Notes under the pieces: generated by a model
Databases searched by the model: none
What the model saw: only the letters and a program-made list of their open reading frames with translations
Told to the model about the DNA's origin: nothing
Shown here: one piece after another, positions 55,287 to 63,788 of the stretch
Position numbering within the stretch: position 1 is the first letter of the stretch
Layout of the letters: each line of letters starts with the position of its first letter
Made by a program: the position numbers and the translations under genes
Assembly: GCF_014107495.1 (NCBI RefSeq)
Contig: NZ_CP041969.1
Coordinates: 4,575,501 to 4,639,500, forward strand
From: Cohnella cholangitidis
GTDB lineage: Bacteria > Bacillota > Bacilli > Paenibacillales > Paenibacillaceae
Length of the DNA: 64,000 bases
Direction of reading: 5' to 3'

Positions 55287-56444
55287 ATGTCGGAATTCCG
55301 CTTGGCTTTATTTACCGATACGTATTCGCCGGAAGTTAACGGCGTAGCGAAAACGTTGGAACGTTGGATCGGATATTTGCGTAAGCAAGGAATCGAATGC
55401 ATGGTGTTCGCGCCCTCAAGGCCCAGGAAGGAAAGAACGGTTTCCGAAGCTGCGGAAAGGCTCGTAAGCCTGCCTTTTTTTCTTTATCCGGAGTGCAGGC
55501 TGGCCTTACCCCAGACCGGAAGCGCGGAGCGCAAGCTGCTGAGCTTCAAGCCGACCGTTATCCACGTAGCGACACCGTTCGGCACAGGGGTGACGGGTCG
55601 CCATTTGGCGATGAAACACGGAATTCCGCTGATGGCCTCGCATCATACTCATTTCGTGCGTTATTTGCCGTTTTACAATCTTCAATGGATGGGTAAACTT
55701 TTATGGAGATATTTGCATTGGTTTCATCTGCCTTGCAGAAAAATCTATGTGCCCTCCAGATCCGTGCTGGAGGAATGCCTTGCAGACGGATGGGAAGGGC
55801 TTGAATTGTGGAGCCGCGGGGTCGATACGGAGCGCTTCCATCCTCGCGTCGATCGGGAACGGTTTCTAAGGGAGGCAGGAATGGCAAGCTCCCGGTTCGT
55901 TGTTCTCTACGCGGGAAGAATGGCGCCGGAGAAACAAACGGATGTGGCCGTGGAAGCGGTAGCCCGGTTCGCCGACAGGACGGAAGCGGACGTGGAATTG
56001 GTCGTTGCCGGAGATGGTCCGGCGGCAAACGACATTAAAGCTTTGGCTTTGCGGCGAGGAATTCAAGCCAAGTTTCTCGGCTCCGTTTCGCAGCCGACGT
56101 TGCAGAGGTGGATGGCCGCATCGGACGTGCTCCTGTTTCCTTCCGCCACCGAGACGTTCGGCAACGTCGTATTGGAAGCCATGGCCTGCGGACTGCCCGT
56201 CGTGGGGGCGGCCGGAGGAGCAGTTCCCGATACGATTCGCAGCGGAGAGAACGGGTTGCTCTGTTTGCCCGGCGACGTCGGGCAATTCGCGGATAAGCTC
56301 GAGCTGCTGTATAAGGATGCTTCCTTGCGCGCGCGGCTTTCCGCCGCAGGCGCCCAAGAAGCCAAATACCGGTCTTGGGACGGAGTATTCGACGGTTTGA
56401 AATCAAGCATGGAAGAAGCAATCGGAGCTTGGGTTGCAACTTAG
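55287..56444 (+). CDS. GT4-family glycosyltransferase (MgtA-like)
   Basis: A 385-residue GT-B enzyme. The N-terminal half starts LALFTDTYSPEVNGVAKTLERWIGYLRKQGIECMVFAPS with HVATPFGTGVTGRHLAMKHGIPLMASHHTHFVRYLPFY, the C-terminal half has FVVLYAGRMAPEKQTDVAVEA and the EX7E motif ETFGNVVLE within ATETFGNVVLEAMACGLPVV. Proteins of this type move glucose or mannose from UDP- or GDP-sugars to diacylglycerol or related lipids. GGAGAGGGG lies upstream of the ATG. Donor and acceptor are not visible. Confidence 0.93.
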   Translation: MSEFRLALFTDTYSPEVNGVAKTLERWIGYLRKQGIECMVFAPSRPRKERTVSEAAERLVSLPFFLYPECRLALPQTGSAERKLLSFKPTVIHVATPFGTGVTGRHLAMKHGIPLMASHHTHFVRYLPFYNLQWMGKLLWRYLHWFHLPCRKIYVPSRSVLEECLADGWEGLELWSRGVDTERFHPRVDRERFLREAGMASSRFVVLYAGRMAPEKQTDVAVEAVARFADRTEADVELVVAGDGPAANDIKALALRRGIQAKFLGSVSQPTLQRWMAASDVLLFPSATETFGNVVLEAMACGLPVVGAAGGAVPDTIRSGENGLLCLPGDVGQFADKLELLYKDASLRARLSAAGAQEAKYRSWDGVFDGLKSSMEEAIGAWVAT

Positions 56445-56763
56445 TCCTTTGTTCGCACGTTAACTTATTTGTCATGAGGTCATAGGTCTCCGGATAGAAA
56501 AAGAATGGAAATCGATGAAAATCTACGCTGTGACGTAGCAATTGCCGCTGTATGCGATGCTTAGTTGCCGAGAACCCCTCATCTAGGCTGATAGCCGCGA
56601 ATATGAAGGCAATGCCCTTTTGACAAATGGTTGGAAACCGAAGAAAATCAAGAATGTCACTTTGAAGGGGATTCAAGGGTCGCTTAGTCAAATTAGAGAG
56701 ATAACGCAGAAGCAAAAACACAGAGAGAAAAAAGAAAAAGGGATCTAGGGGGTACAACTGAAT
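56445..56763 (+). other. Long leader before the GT2 gene, possibly structured
   Basis: This 319-base gap has no convincing ORF. It contains a CTACG/CGTAG hairpin (56523-56538), a GGCT-GAT-AGCC hairpin (56586-56596), and GGCAAT (56608-56613) that can pair with either ATTGCC (56541-56546) or GTTGCC (56564-56569). Such competing partners are seen in regulatory leaders, but I cannot match it to any riboswitch class I know. The last 60 bases are A/G-rich and include the AGGGGGT ribosome site. Confidence 0.4.
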
Positions 56764-58002
56764 ATGTTTAACAATCTTCTTTTGGTTGTTCAGGGACTTG
56801 CTGCCGCTATCGGAGTGTACCAAATCATTCTTTCGTTTTTCGGTTGGTACCGCAGGAAAGAACGGATTACGCACAAACCGACCAAGTCGTTCGCGTTGCT
56901 TGTCGCGGCGCATAACGAAGAGACGGTCGTCGGGGCGCTGATCGAAAATTTATTGAAAATGGACTATCCTCGCGAGCTGTTCGATATTTTCGTTATTTGC
57001 GATAACTGTACGGACGGAACGGCTAAGATCACTCGCAGTTACGAGGGCGTATACGCGTTCGAAAGAACGAATCCGAATCAACGAGGCAAAGGCTTCGCGA
57101 TCGAGTGGATGCTTAAGGAGCTATGGAAGCACCCGAGACAGTACGATTCCATCGTGATGTTCGATGCCGATAACCTAGTCGCTACGAATTTTTTGCAATA
57201 CATGAACGAAGACCTTTGCAACGGGCACCGCGTTATTCAAGGTTACTTGGATACGAAAAACCCGCATGATTCTTGGATCAGTGCCGCGAACGGCATTACC
57301 TACTGGTTCTGTAACCGACTTTGGCAGTTGCCGCGTTACAACCTGAAGCTGTCCAACTTTCTTGGCGGTACGGGAATGTGTTTTGAAACGAAGCTGCTGA
57401 AGGATATGGGCTGGGGAGCGACCAGCTTGGTCGAGGACTTGGAGTTTACGGTTCGCTGTATCCAAAGAGGCATTTACCCTAAATTCAATTACGACGCTCG
57501 CGTATACGACGAGAAGCCGATTACGTTCAAGGCATCCGCCCGTCAACGCTTGCGCTGGATGCAAGGACATTTCGACGTTTCGCGCCGTTATATGCTGCCA
57601 TTGTTCTGGCAAGGGATCAAAGAGGGCAGCATCGTTAAGATCGACGCCGCTCTGTACATTTTTAACGCGTTCATTTACTTGATCGGATTTTTGATCACGA
57701 TGGCGCTCTGGTTCGACGTGATGCTTCCGGGCGATCCTCATCTGACGTCTATCTATTCGCAGATGCCGCTTGGCTTGTCGCTAACGATCGTGCTCTACGG
57801 TTATCTGCAATGTCCGATCGCGATGCTGATGGAGAAAGTCAACTGGAAAATGTACTTGAAGCTGCTGCTGTTCCCGATCTTCTTCTTGTCCTGGTGGCCG
57901 ATCGCGTTCTACGCCTTCTTCACCCAGAACAACAAAACTTGGAGCCATACGGAGCACACGCGCGTTATCCGTTTGGAAGAAGTGCAAGGCAAACAAATGT
58001 AA
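56764..58002 (+). CDS. GT2-family processive-type membrane glycosyltransferase
   Basis: A 412-residue protein with an N-terminal membrane segment, a GT-A domain and three or four C-terminal membrane segments. FALLVAAHNEETVVGALIENLLKMDYP, VICDNCTDGTA, SIVMFDADNLVATNFL (DxD), FLGGTGMCF, SLVEDLEFTVRCI (catalytic Asp) and RQRLRWMQGHF (QxxRW-like) are present. This matches cellulose/hyaluronan/poly-GlcNAc-synthase-like GT2 enzymes that make and export a beta-glycan. No partner export genes are adjacent. AGGGGGT lies about ten bases from the ATG. Confidence 0.92.
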   Translation: MFNNLLLVVQGLAAAIGVYQIILSFFGWYRRKERITHKPTKSFALLVAAHNEETVVGALIENLLKMDYPRELFDIFVICDNCTDGTAKITRSYEGVYAFERTNPNQRGKGFAIEWMLKELWKHPRQYDSIVMFDADNLVATNFLQYMNEDLCNGHRVIQGYLDTKNPHDSWISAANGITYWFCNRLWQLPRYNLKLSNFLGGTGMCFETKLLKDMGWGATSLVEDLEFTVRCIQRGIYPKFNYDARVYDEKPITFKASARQRLRWMQGHFDVSRRYMLPLFWQGIKEGSIVKIDAALYIFNAFIYLIGFLITMALWFDVMLPGDPHLTSIYSQMPLGLSLTIVLYGYLQCPIAMLMEKVNWKMYLKLLLFPIFFLSWWPIAFYAFFTQNNKTWSHTEHTRVIRLEEVQGKQM

Positions 58003-58012
58003 TCGCGTAAAC

Positions 58013-58057
58013 GGGGCTGCCCTAAGGTCTTTTTAGACCTTCGAGGCAGCCCCTTGC
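58013..58057. terminator. Terminator after the GT2 gene
   Basis: GGGGCTGCC pairs with GGCAGCCCC around an inner AAGGTCT/AGACCTT stem. There is only a TTG after it on the plus strand, and the opposing stop is 18 bases away. Confidence 0.75.
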
Positions 58058-58071
58058 GATTCGAGGAGAAA

Positions 58072-59091
58072 TTAAGCTTTCTCTAATTCCGAGATGAGCA
58101 ACCCGAACAGTTCGTTTTCCGTGGCAAGGATTTCTCTATGGACCTCTAATGCTTTATGTTTCCATTCGGGATTCCGCGACATTAAATATTTCATGTAATG
58201 ATGACGGGAAGTAAATGCCGCTTTTTCGTTATCCGAGAAGGCTTGCGACAGGCTCTTGTCCTTGATTCGGCCGCTTTGCGCCAAGTAATTCACTCCGAAG
58301 CTCATCGTCTTCTTATGATCGTAAAGAATGTGCAGCGCCTTTAGGCAATTCAATTCGAGCGATTCGGCGGCGTTGTTCCCGATGTTGCCGATTTGCGTCT
58401 CGTAAGCGGTAATTCCGAACGCGGCGTCATAAGTTTCCTCAATAAACCGGAACCGGTCGTTTGTTTTGCGGGATTCCGCGTAATCCCGCAACCGCTCGAT
58501 GCAGTAAAGGGAGTCGAATCGGTAAGTTTCGTCGTCGCTCACGCGCAGCAGTTGCACCCCGGTAAATCCATCGTACTGATCGCCGATGGGGGAGCTGCTG
58601 TAGAACGCTTCTCTCAATTCCTCGAACGTAACCGTCTCTTTGCCGTAGTTCACATTGAAGAAGTCTGCCGCGTTAAAGGTTTTGTTTCTGAGGTCATATC
58701 CGTATACGAACATGTCGTGGAAGATGTGATGGGTCTGATAATTATGCTTGTATGCTCGTATATGATAAGTATCCAGCATAAGACAAATATAGCTTGAATG
58801 ATCGATAGCGTTGATGATGAAATCGACGATATCCAACCGATTGGCCAACGCCGTCCGCCTGCTTAAGTATTCCGTCGTCGCCAGTCTGTAATGATGCCTG
58901 GAATGAGGTTTGTGGAAATCAAGCCAGCCGACTATGTTGTCATCCGAGACGTAGGCAAGTTGAATGTGATTCAAGAAGGCCCATTCCGGGAAGTAACGGT
59001 GCTCGCCCAATATGGACATGGCGTTGGCGTGCTTTGGCATCGAGGTAATGAGGGGGTCGCTCATCTTCAATTTTTTCCACACATCATACAT
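58072..59091 (-). CDS. Orphan protein, resembles BtrH/peptide-cluster accessory proteins
   Basis: A 339-residue soluble protein. The central stretch reads YICLMLDTYHIRAYKHNYQTHHIFHDMFVYGYDLRNKTFNAADFF, then VTFEELREAFYSS. A Cys, a His pair and the HDxxxYGYD phrase recall proteins found beside peptide-synthetase or lanthipeptide genes in Bacillus and Paenibacillus, including some BtrH-like acyl-transfer or cysteine-peptidase-like domains; this link is from memory and weak. No such cluster is nearby. The ATG at 59091 touches AAAGGAG, so the GTG at 59082 may be the true start. Function unknown. Confidence 0.75.
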   Translation of the reverse strand: MYDVWKKLKMSDPLITSMPKHANAMSILGEHRYFPEWAFLNHIQLAYVSDDNIVGWLDFHKPHSRHHYRLATTEYLSRRTALANRLDIVDFIINAIDHSSYICLMLDTYHIRAYKHNYQTHHIFHDMFVYGYDLRNKTFNAADFFNVNYGKETVTFEELREAFYSSSPIGDQYDGFTGVQLLRVSDDETYRFDSLYCIERLRDYAESRKTNDRFRFIEETYDAAFGITAYETQIGNIGNNAAESLELNCLKALHILYDHKKTMSFGVNYLAQSGRIKDKSLSQAFSDNEKAAFTSRHHYMKYLMSRNPEWKHKALEVHREILATENELFGLLISELEKA

Positions 59092-59217
59092 CTCCTTTAT
59101 CTATTGGATTCGAGTAGCGGAACGGATCACTCCTTTCATAGAAATTTACAAAATATAGAATATTTTGCTAATTCGATCTTAATCTCGCTCTCGGGACGAG
59201 TCAAGCAAGATCAATCG

Positions 59218-59246
59218 TTGACATTCATGGCGCATCGTGATAAAGT
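59218..59246 (+). promoter_or_regulatory. Promoter of the infC operon
   Basis: TTGACA (59218-59223), a 17-base spacer and TAAAGT (59241-59246). A start near 59253 gives a leader of about 225 bases. Confidence 0.75.
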
Positions 59247-59252
59247 GTTCGT

Positions 59253-59477
59253 TGTGACTGATTTGTTGTAAATTTTCAGCACGCGCAAGCAGAAGCGCCC
59301 GCTTCTCACCTGATCGGCTTCGGCTGATGGGTTAGCGTAGCCGACGATACGGAGAATGCGGAAGCTTAAGTTTCCTAGCATAGCCGATAACGTTTGGACT
59401 AGGATGCGGGTCGATGCGACTCGTATTTTTTGTTTTTTCCGACAATCTCACTCGACAGTTTATTTCGGAGGTGGAAC
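59253..59477 (+). promoter_or_regulatory. L20-type leader with attenuator before infC
   Basis: The leader ends in a terminator-like hairpin: ATGCGGGTCG, loop ATG, CGACTCGTAT, then TTTTTTGTTTTTT (59404-59437). In Bacillus relatives the infC-rpmI-rplT message is attenuated when free ribosomal protein L20 binds such a leader; the position and gene order fit. I did not derive the full pseudoknot, so the class call rests on context plus the terminator. Confidence 0.75.
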
Positions 59478-59993
59478 ATTATTAGCAAGGATCATCAAAT
59501 CAACGAGGAAATCCGGGCGAAGGAAGTCCGACTAGTCGGCCCTGAAGGCGAACAGATCGGAATTAAACCTTTTCGCGAAGCTATGCAGATGGCCATTGAC
59601 GCGAATCTTGACCTAGTCAACGTAGCGCCGCAGGCGAAACCGCCGGTGTGTCGCATCATGGATTACGGCAAATTCCGTTATGAGCAGCAGAAGAAAGAAA
59701 AGGAAGCTCGGAAGAATCAGAAAATCGTCGACCTCAAAGAAGTTTGGTTTCGTGCGAACATTGAAGAACATGACTACCAAACGAAGTTTCGCAACGTTGT
59801 GAAATTTTTGAACGATGGCGACAAGGTGAAATGCTCCGTGCGGTTCCGCGGTCGCGAAATTACGCATGCCAAGCTCGGTCAGAAGATCTTGGAACGAGTG
59901 GCGAACGAAGTAGCAGAGATTTGTGTAGTAGAGCGCATGCCTAAGCTGGAAGGCCGCAGCATGATTATGATTTTGGCTCCGAAAGCCCACTGA
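59478..59993 (+). CDS. infC: Translation initiation factor IF-3
   Basis: A 171-residue factor that keeps 30S subunits free and checks start-codon pairing. SKDHQINEEIRAKEVRLVGPEGEQIGIKPFREAMQMA is the N-terminal domain; KPPVCRIMDYGKFRYEQQKKEKEARKNQK is the linker and family signature. There is no ATG, GTG or TTG at the expected place. GGAGGTGG (59467-59474) is followed by ATT ATT AGC AAG, and the first ATT gives the usual M-I-S-K-D start. An ATT start is the classic autoregulated infC arrangement. The frame is open further upstream but that part overlaps the terminator. Confidence 0.97.
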   Translation: MISKDHQINEEIRAKEVRLVGPEGEQIGIKPFREAMQMAIDANLDLVNVAPQAKPPVCRIMDYGKFRYEQQKKEKEARKNQKIVDLKEVWFRANIEEHDYQTKFRNVVKFLNDGDKVKCSVRFRGREITHAKLGQKILERVANEVAEICVVERMPKLEGRSMIMILAPKAH

Positions 59994-60009
59994 CAGGAGG
60001 ATACAATTC

Positions 60010-60210
60010 ATGCCTAAGATGAAAACTCATAGCAGCTTGAAAGATCGTTTCAAAATTACCGGAACCGGTAAAGTCAAACGCTTCAAAGCTTACAAAAACC
60101 ACTTGCTGTCCCACAAATCGGGACGTCAAAAACGCGTGCTGGCCGGCCAACCATTGATGGCTCAAGGCGACGTTCGCCGCTTGCAGCAACAACTTGGAAA
60201 CCTGAAATAA
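60010..60210 (+). CDS. rpmI: 50S ribosomal protein L35
   Basis: A 66-residue basic protein: MPKMKTHSSLKDRFKITGTGKVKRFKAYKNHLLSHKSGRQKRVLAG is the L35 signature. It lies 16 bases after infC with AGGAGG upstream, in the standard infC-rpmI-rplT order. Confidence 0.98.
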   Translation: MPKMKTHSSLKDRFKITGTGKVKRFKAYKNHLLSHKSGRQKRVLAGQPLMAQGDVRRLQQQLGNLK

Positions 60211-60245
60211 ATCGTCATATGAACACTTCCGGGAGGTAATGAATC

Positions 60246-60605
60246 ATGGCAAGAGTCAAGGGCGGATTCGTAACGCGCCGTCGTCGCAATAGAATGTTAA
60301 AGTTGGCAAAAGGTTACTGGGGCGCGAAACATCGCCTGTTTAAGAAAGCTAAAGAACAAGTAATGAAATCCCTTATGTACGCATACCGTGACCGTCGTCA
60401 GACGAAACGGAACTTCCGCAAATTGTGGATCGTGCGTATTAACGCTGCAGCTCGCCAAAACGGCTTGTCCTACAGCAAAATGATGCATGGCCTGAAATTG
60501 GCCGGCATCGAAGTGAACCGTAAAATGCTTGCCGACCTGGCCGTGAACGATATCAACGCGTTCAACTCCCTTGCCGGCGCCGCAAAAGAAAAAATCAAAG
60601 CGTAA
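60246..60605 (+). CDS. rplT: 50S ribosomal protein L20
   Basis: A 119-residue rRNA-binding protein needed early in 50S assembly: [62 protein letters not shown] and [28 protein letters not shown]. It also represses its own operon through the leader at 59253. GGGAGGT precedes the ATG. Confidence 0.98.
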   Translation: MARVKGGFVTRRRRNRMLKLAKGYWGAKHRLFKKAKEQVMKSLMYAYRDRRQTKRNFRKLWIVRINAAARQNGLSYSKMMHGLKLAGIEVNRKMLADLAVNDINAFNSLAGAAKEKIKA

Positions 60606-60621
60606 TTTCGCTTTTAGAAGA

Positions 60622-60645
60622 AGCTCCGGGCAACCGGGGCTTTTT
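60622..60645 (+). terminator. Terminator after rplT
   Basis: AGCTCCGG, loop GCAA, CCGGGGCT and a five-base T-tract. Confidence 0.88.
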
Positions 60646-60783
60646 CGTGTTCGGGCATGTCCAGGCGATTATTCTTATTTTGTCCGCAATCGGACAGAGG
60701 TACAAGCACGGCAAGCTTTCTCTTCATACAGTACAAGACATGGTGCAGCTTCAGAGAACGCACCTTGGAAGGAGTGTTAAGAG

Positions 60784-61047
60784 ATGGCTCAAGTTACGCG
60801 CACGCAAGCTCAGAAGCTGGTAGGCAAACAGATTTACGCCGTTCGCAAGGACGGATCCGTCGTTTCGGGCAAGCTTGTTCGCATTTCCGGTAACCGGCTC
60901 ATTTTGGAGGGTCCTAAAGGCAAGAACGTGCAAACGAAAGCGATATTTCCGCTTGTACTCTTCGATTTGTTGGCAATCGGCACGGTACCGTTCGGCGGAT
61001 TCGGACCGTTCGGCGGATTCGGAGGCGGCTTTGGCGGGTGGTGGTAA
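60784..61047 (+). CDS. Small protein with Gly/Phe-rich tail
   Basis: An 87-residue protein. Residues 1-55 (VTRTQAQKLVGKQIYAVRKDGSVVSGKLVRISGNRLILEG) look like a small all-beta, Sm-like barrel; the tail is a low-complexity Gly/Phe repeat (FGGFGPFGGFGGGFGGWW). Similar tails occur on spore-coat or surface-layer-associated proteins of Bacillales; this is a style match only. GGAAGGAG lies upstream of the ATG. It is separated from rplT by a terminator and so has its own promoter. Confidence 0.85.
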   Translation: MAQVTRTQAQKLVGKQIYAVRKDGSVVSGKLVRISGNRLILEGPKGKNVQTKAIFPLVLFDLLAIGTVPFGGFGPFGGFGGGFGGWW

Positions 61048-61052
61048 ACTTG

Positions 61053-61086
61053 AAACAGCGGACCGGGATATTCGGGTCCGCTGTTT
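61053..61086. terminator. Bidirectional terminator
   Basis: AACAGCGGACC pairs with GGGTCCGCTGTT around a short loop, then TTTG. It separates the Gly/Phe protein gene from the convergent acetyltransferase. Confidence 0.85.
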
Positions 61087-61094
61087 TGCCTAGT

Positions 61095-61538
61095 TCACTG
61101 CAAGGATTTGATAAGTTCTACGACTTTCAAGCTTGGGATCGCTCGCAGCGTGTGATAACCCAAGCGTCGATAGAAACTCAGAGCGCGGTAATTTTCCTCA
61201 TCTACATACACGTGGGACATCTCGGAGCCTTTATTCCGCGCATATTGCTCAGCGTGACGCATGAGCGCCGTTCCCAACTGCTTGCTCTGATGGCGGGAAT
61301 CGACGGCTAGCAAATCGATAAGTAACGTTGGGCCGCGAAACTCCATATGGAGGAAAGCGATCGGCGGGCTTCGGCGAGTCCGGGACGCGACCAACGTCGC
61401 CCCCCTGCGGACGCGCCGGGAAATTTCGTAATGAAGGCGGCTGCCCGTCGGGTGTTGCCAAGGGGAAATCGGGACTAATTGCGTACGGACAAGCTCTACG
61501 ATGCCCTTATCGTCCCGCGGTTGTCTCCATCGAATCAA
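61095..61538 (-). CDS. GNAT N-acetyltransferase
   Basis: A 147-residue acetyltransferase: IRWRQPRDDKGIVELVRTQLVPISP at the N-terminus, LLIDLLAVDSRHQSKQLGTALMRHAEQYARNKG with the acetyl-CoA-binding QSKQLG loop, and HVYVDEENYRALSFYRRLGYHTL. The start is a TTG at 61538 with GGGGAGG eight bases upstream. The substrate is unknown. It is divergent from the ilvB T-box transcript. Confidence 0.88.
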   Translation of the reverse strand: MIRWRQPRDDKGIVELVRTQLVPISPWQHPTGSRLHYEISRRVRRGATLVASRTRRSPPIAFLHMEFRGPTLLIDLLAVDSRHQSKQLGTALMRHAEQYARNKGSEMSHVYVDEENYRALSFYRRLGYHTLRAIPSLKVVELIKSLQ

Positions 61539-61645
61539 GTGGGGTGCCTCCCCGTTTTAAGTCGCTCGGCCATTACTGAACAGTCGGAATGCCGGTTGTA
61601 CAACGTATGATCAACAATTTTGATTGGTAACGGCGAAGATGTGTA

Positions 61646-61674
61646 TTGACGAATGCCTTGGTGAAGAATATAAT
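61646..61674 (+). promoter_or_regulatory. Promoter of the ilvB T-box transcript
   Basis: TTGACG (61646-61651), a 17-base spacer and TATAAT (61669-61674). The start is expected near 61681. Confidence 0.9.
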
Positions 61675-61680
61675 AAATGC

Positions 61681-62020
61681 TAAATCGACTGAACAACAAA
61701 TAGCCGTGATGAGGAAAAAGCGATAGGGCTCTTATGCTCAGAGAGTGTCGGACTAGCTGAAACCGATACCTTAATCCCTGTAAGCGAAGTCTCCTCGGAG
61801 CTGTTCCCCTGAACCGCCTGATTGGCACATTAGGGAGAATCGGAGTGGCGCACGTTATTGCGCTTAAAGTATGGGATGTTCCTTTGGTCCATTCGATCGG
61901 ACGACATACTTTATAAGGCCGTCACCGCGAGGTGCGCGGCAAACTCGGGTGGTACCGCGGAAGCAACAGCCTTTCGTCCCAAGACAGCCATATAGGCGTT
62001 GGGATGAAAGGCTTTTTGAT
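61681..62020 (+). promoter_or_regulatory. T-box leader controlling ilvB
   Basis: A tRNA-sensing leader. AGAGAGTGTCGGACTAGC at 61741 resembles the AG-rich upper part of stem I; the T-box GGGTGGTACCGCGG is at 61947-61960, and the terminator is CCTTTCGTCCCAA with TTGGGATGAAAGG then CTTTTT (61970-62018). The specifier loop should lie in about 61780-61800, which contains GUC (Val, 61790-61792) and CUC (Leu, 61792-61794). I cannot fix which is read. Low charging of the matching tRNA would open ilvB expression. Confidence 0.93.
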
Positions 62021-62042
62021 TTGTTGAAAGGAGGAAAAAAAG

Positions 62043-63788
62043 ATGAGTGCACAAGGTGTTACGTTGAAATCCAAACAAGAGTTGATCGAAAAATGGAGCA
62101 AGCCGGAAGTCATCACCGGATCGGAAATTCTGCTTCGCAGTTTGTTACTGGAGGGAGCGGAATGCGTCTTCGGTTATCCGGGCGGAGCCGTTTTGTACAT
62201 CTACGATGCGATGCATGGATTTACCGATTTCCAGCATCTGCTGACGCGCCATGAGCAAGGAGCCATCCACGCCGCGGACGGTTATGCCCGTTCTACGGGC
62301 AAGGTAGGCGTATGTATCGCGACTTCGGGACCGGGGGCAACGAACCTCGTCACGGGAATCGCGACGGCCTATATGGATTCGGTACCGCTCGTCGTGATTA
62401 CGGGCAACGTTGCGACAAGCCTAATCGGAACGGATGCGTTCCAAGAAGCCGATATCGTCGGCATCACGATGCCAATCACGAAGCACAGTTATCTGGTACG
62501 TAAGGCGGAGGACTTGCCTCGCGTGATCCATGAAGCTTTCCATATTGCCAACAGCGGACGCAAGGGTCCGGTGCTCATCGACATTCCGAAGGATGTTTCC
62601 GCGGAGAAGACGTTATTCCAACCGGTTACCGAGGTTAGCCTGCGCGGGTATAATCCGACCGTCCAACCGAACAAGAATCAAGTCGAGAAAATGATCCGGG
62701 CCATCGAGAACGCCGAGAAGCCGGTTATCCTAGCCGGCGGCGGCGTTGTCTACTCGGGAGCTCACGACGAGCTGTACGAGTTCATTACGAAGACGGGCAT
62801 TCCGACGACGACGACTTTGCTCGGCCTGGGAGGTTTCCCTAGCGGGCACGAGCTGCATATGGGGATGCCCGGCATGCACGGAACGTGGACCGCGAATACG
62901 ACGATTCAGTCCGCCGATCTTCTTATCAGCATCGGGGCCAGGTTCGACGATCGCGTTACCGGCAAATTGTCCGGCTTCGCGCCGCACGCTAAGATCGTTC
63001 ATATCGATATCGATCCTGCCGAGATCGGCAAGAACGTTCCGACGGACATTCCTATCGTCGGAGACGTGAAAGCCGTGCTTCAACACGCTAACGCGATCGC
63101 GAAGTATGCGGGCAAAGCGGATGCTTGGCGCAAGCAAATTCAAGAATGGAAGGCTGCTAAGCCATTCAAATACGTCGATTCCGACACCGAGTTGAAGCCG
63201 CAATGGGTTGTTTCGATGATCCACGAAACGACGAACGGCGACGCGATCGTTACGACAGACGTTGGGCAGCACCAAATGTGGGCAGCCCAGTATTATCCGT
63301 TCAACAAACCGCGTTCATGGGTAACGTCCGGCGGCTTAGGAACGATGGGCTTCGGATTCCCGTCGGCTATCGGAGCGCAGATGGGCAACCCGGACAGAAC
63401 GGTCGTCTCCATCAACGGCGACGGCGGCATGCAGATGTGCGCTCAGGAGCTGGCGATCTGCGCGATCAATAACATTCCGGTCAAAGTGGTTATCATCAAC
63501 AACCAAGTGCTCGGCATGGTTCGCCAATGGCAAGAGCTTATCTACGATAACCGTTACTCCCATATCGATCTATCGGGCAGCCCGGATTTCGTGAAGCTGG
63601 CGGAGGCATACGGCGTAAAAGGCTATCGCGCGGCCAACAAGGATGACGCCCTGAAAGCATGGAAGGAAGCGCTCGCGCATCCCGGTCCTGCGGTCGTTGA
63701 ATTCGTCGTTCGCAAACACGAGAACGTGTATCCGATGGTTCCTCAAGGAAGCACGATCGATCAGATGATTATGGGGGATTCCGAATGA
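62043..63788 (+). CDS. ilvB: Acetolactate synthase large (catalytic) subunit
   Basis: First shared step of valine, leucine and isoleucine synthesis: condenses pyruvate with pyruvate or 2-oxobutyrate using ThDP and FAD. A 581-residue protein: GYPGGAVLYIYDAM, RHEQGAIHAADGYARSTGKVGVCIATSGPGATNLVTGIATAYMDS with the catalytic Glu, GGLGTMGFGFPSAIGAQMGNP and the ThDP motif INGDGGMQMCAQELAICAINNIPVKVVIINN. AAAGGAGG lies upstream of the ATG. The ilvN start overlaps its stop by four bases. Confidence 0.98.
   Translation: MSAQGVTLKSKQELIEKWSKPEVITGSEILLRSLLLEGAECVFGYPGGAVLYIYDAMHGFTDFQHLLTRHEQGAIHAADGYARSTGKVGVCIATSGPGATNLVTGIATAYMDSVPLVVITGNVATSLIGTDAFQEADIVGITMPITKHSYLVRKAEDLPRVIHEAFHIANSGRKGPVLIDIPKDVSAEKTLFQPVTEVSLRGYNPTVQPNKNQVEKMIRAIENAEKPVILAGGGVVYSGAHDELYEFITKTGIPTTTTLLGLGGFPSGHELHMGMPGMHGTWTANTTIQSADLLISIGARFDDRVTGKLSGFAPHAKIVHIDIDPAEIGKNVPTDIPIVGDVKAVLQHANAIAKYAGKADAWRKQIQEWKAAKPFKYVDSDTELKPQWVVSMIHETTNGDAIVTTDVGQHQMWAAQYYPFNKPRSWVTSGGLGTMGFGFPSAIGAQMGNPDRTVVSINGDGGMQMCAQELAICAINNIPVKVVIINNQVLGMVRQWQELIYDNRYSHIDLSGSPDFVKLAEAYGVKGYRAANKDDALKAWKEALAHPGPAVVEFVVRKHENVYPMVPQGSTIDQMIMGDSE

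Noticed and set aside
56445-56763. A c-di-GMP (GEMM) or ydaO-type riboswitch before the GT2 gene
   Set aside because: The conserved core sequences of those classes are not present; only generic hairpins are seen.
59430-59477. An upstream in-frame start for infC at 59430
   Set aside because: That segment overlaps the T-tract of the leader terminator, has no ribosome site and does not match IF-3 N-termini.
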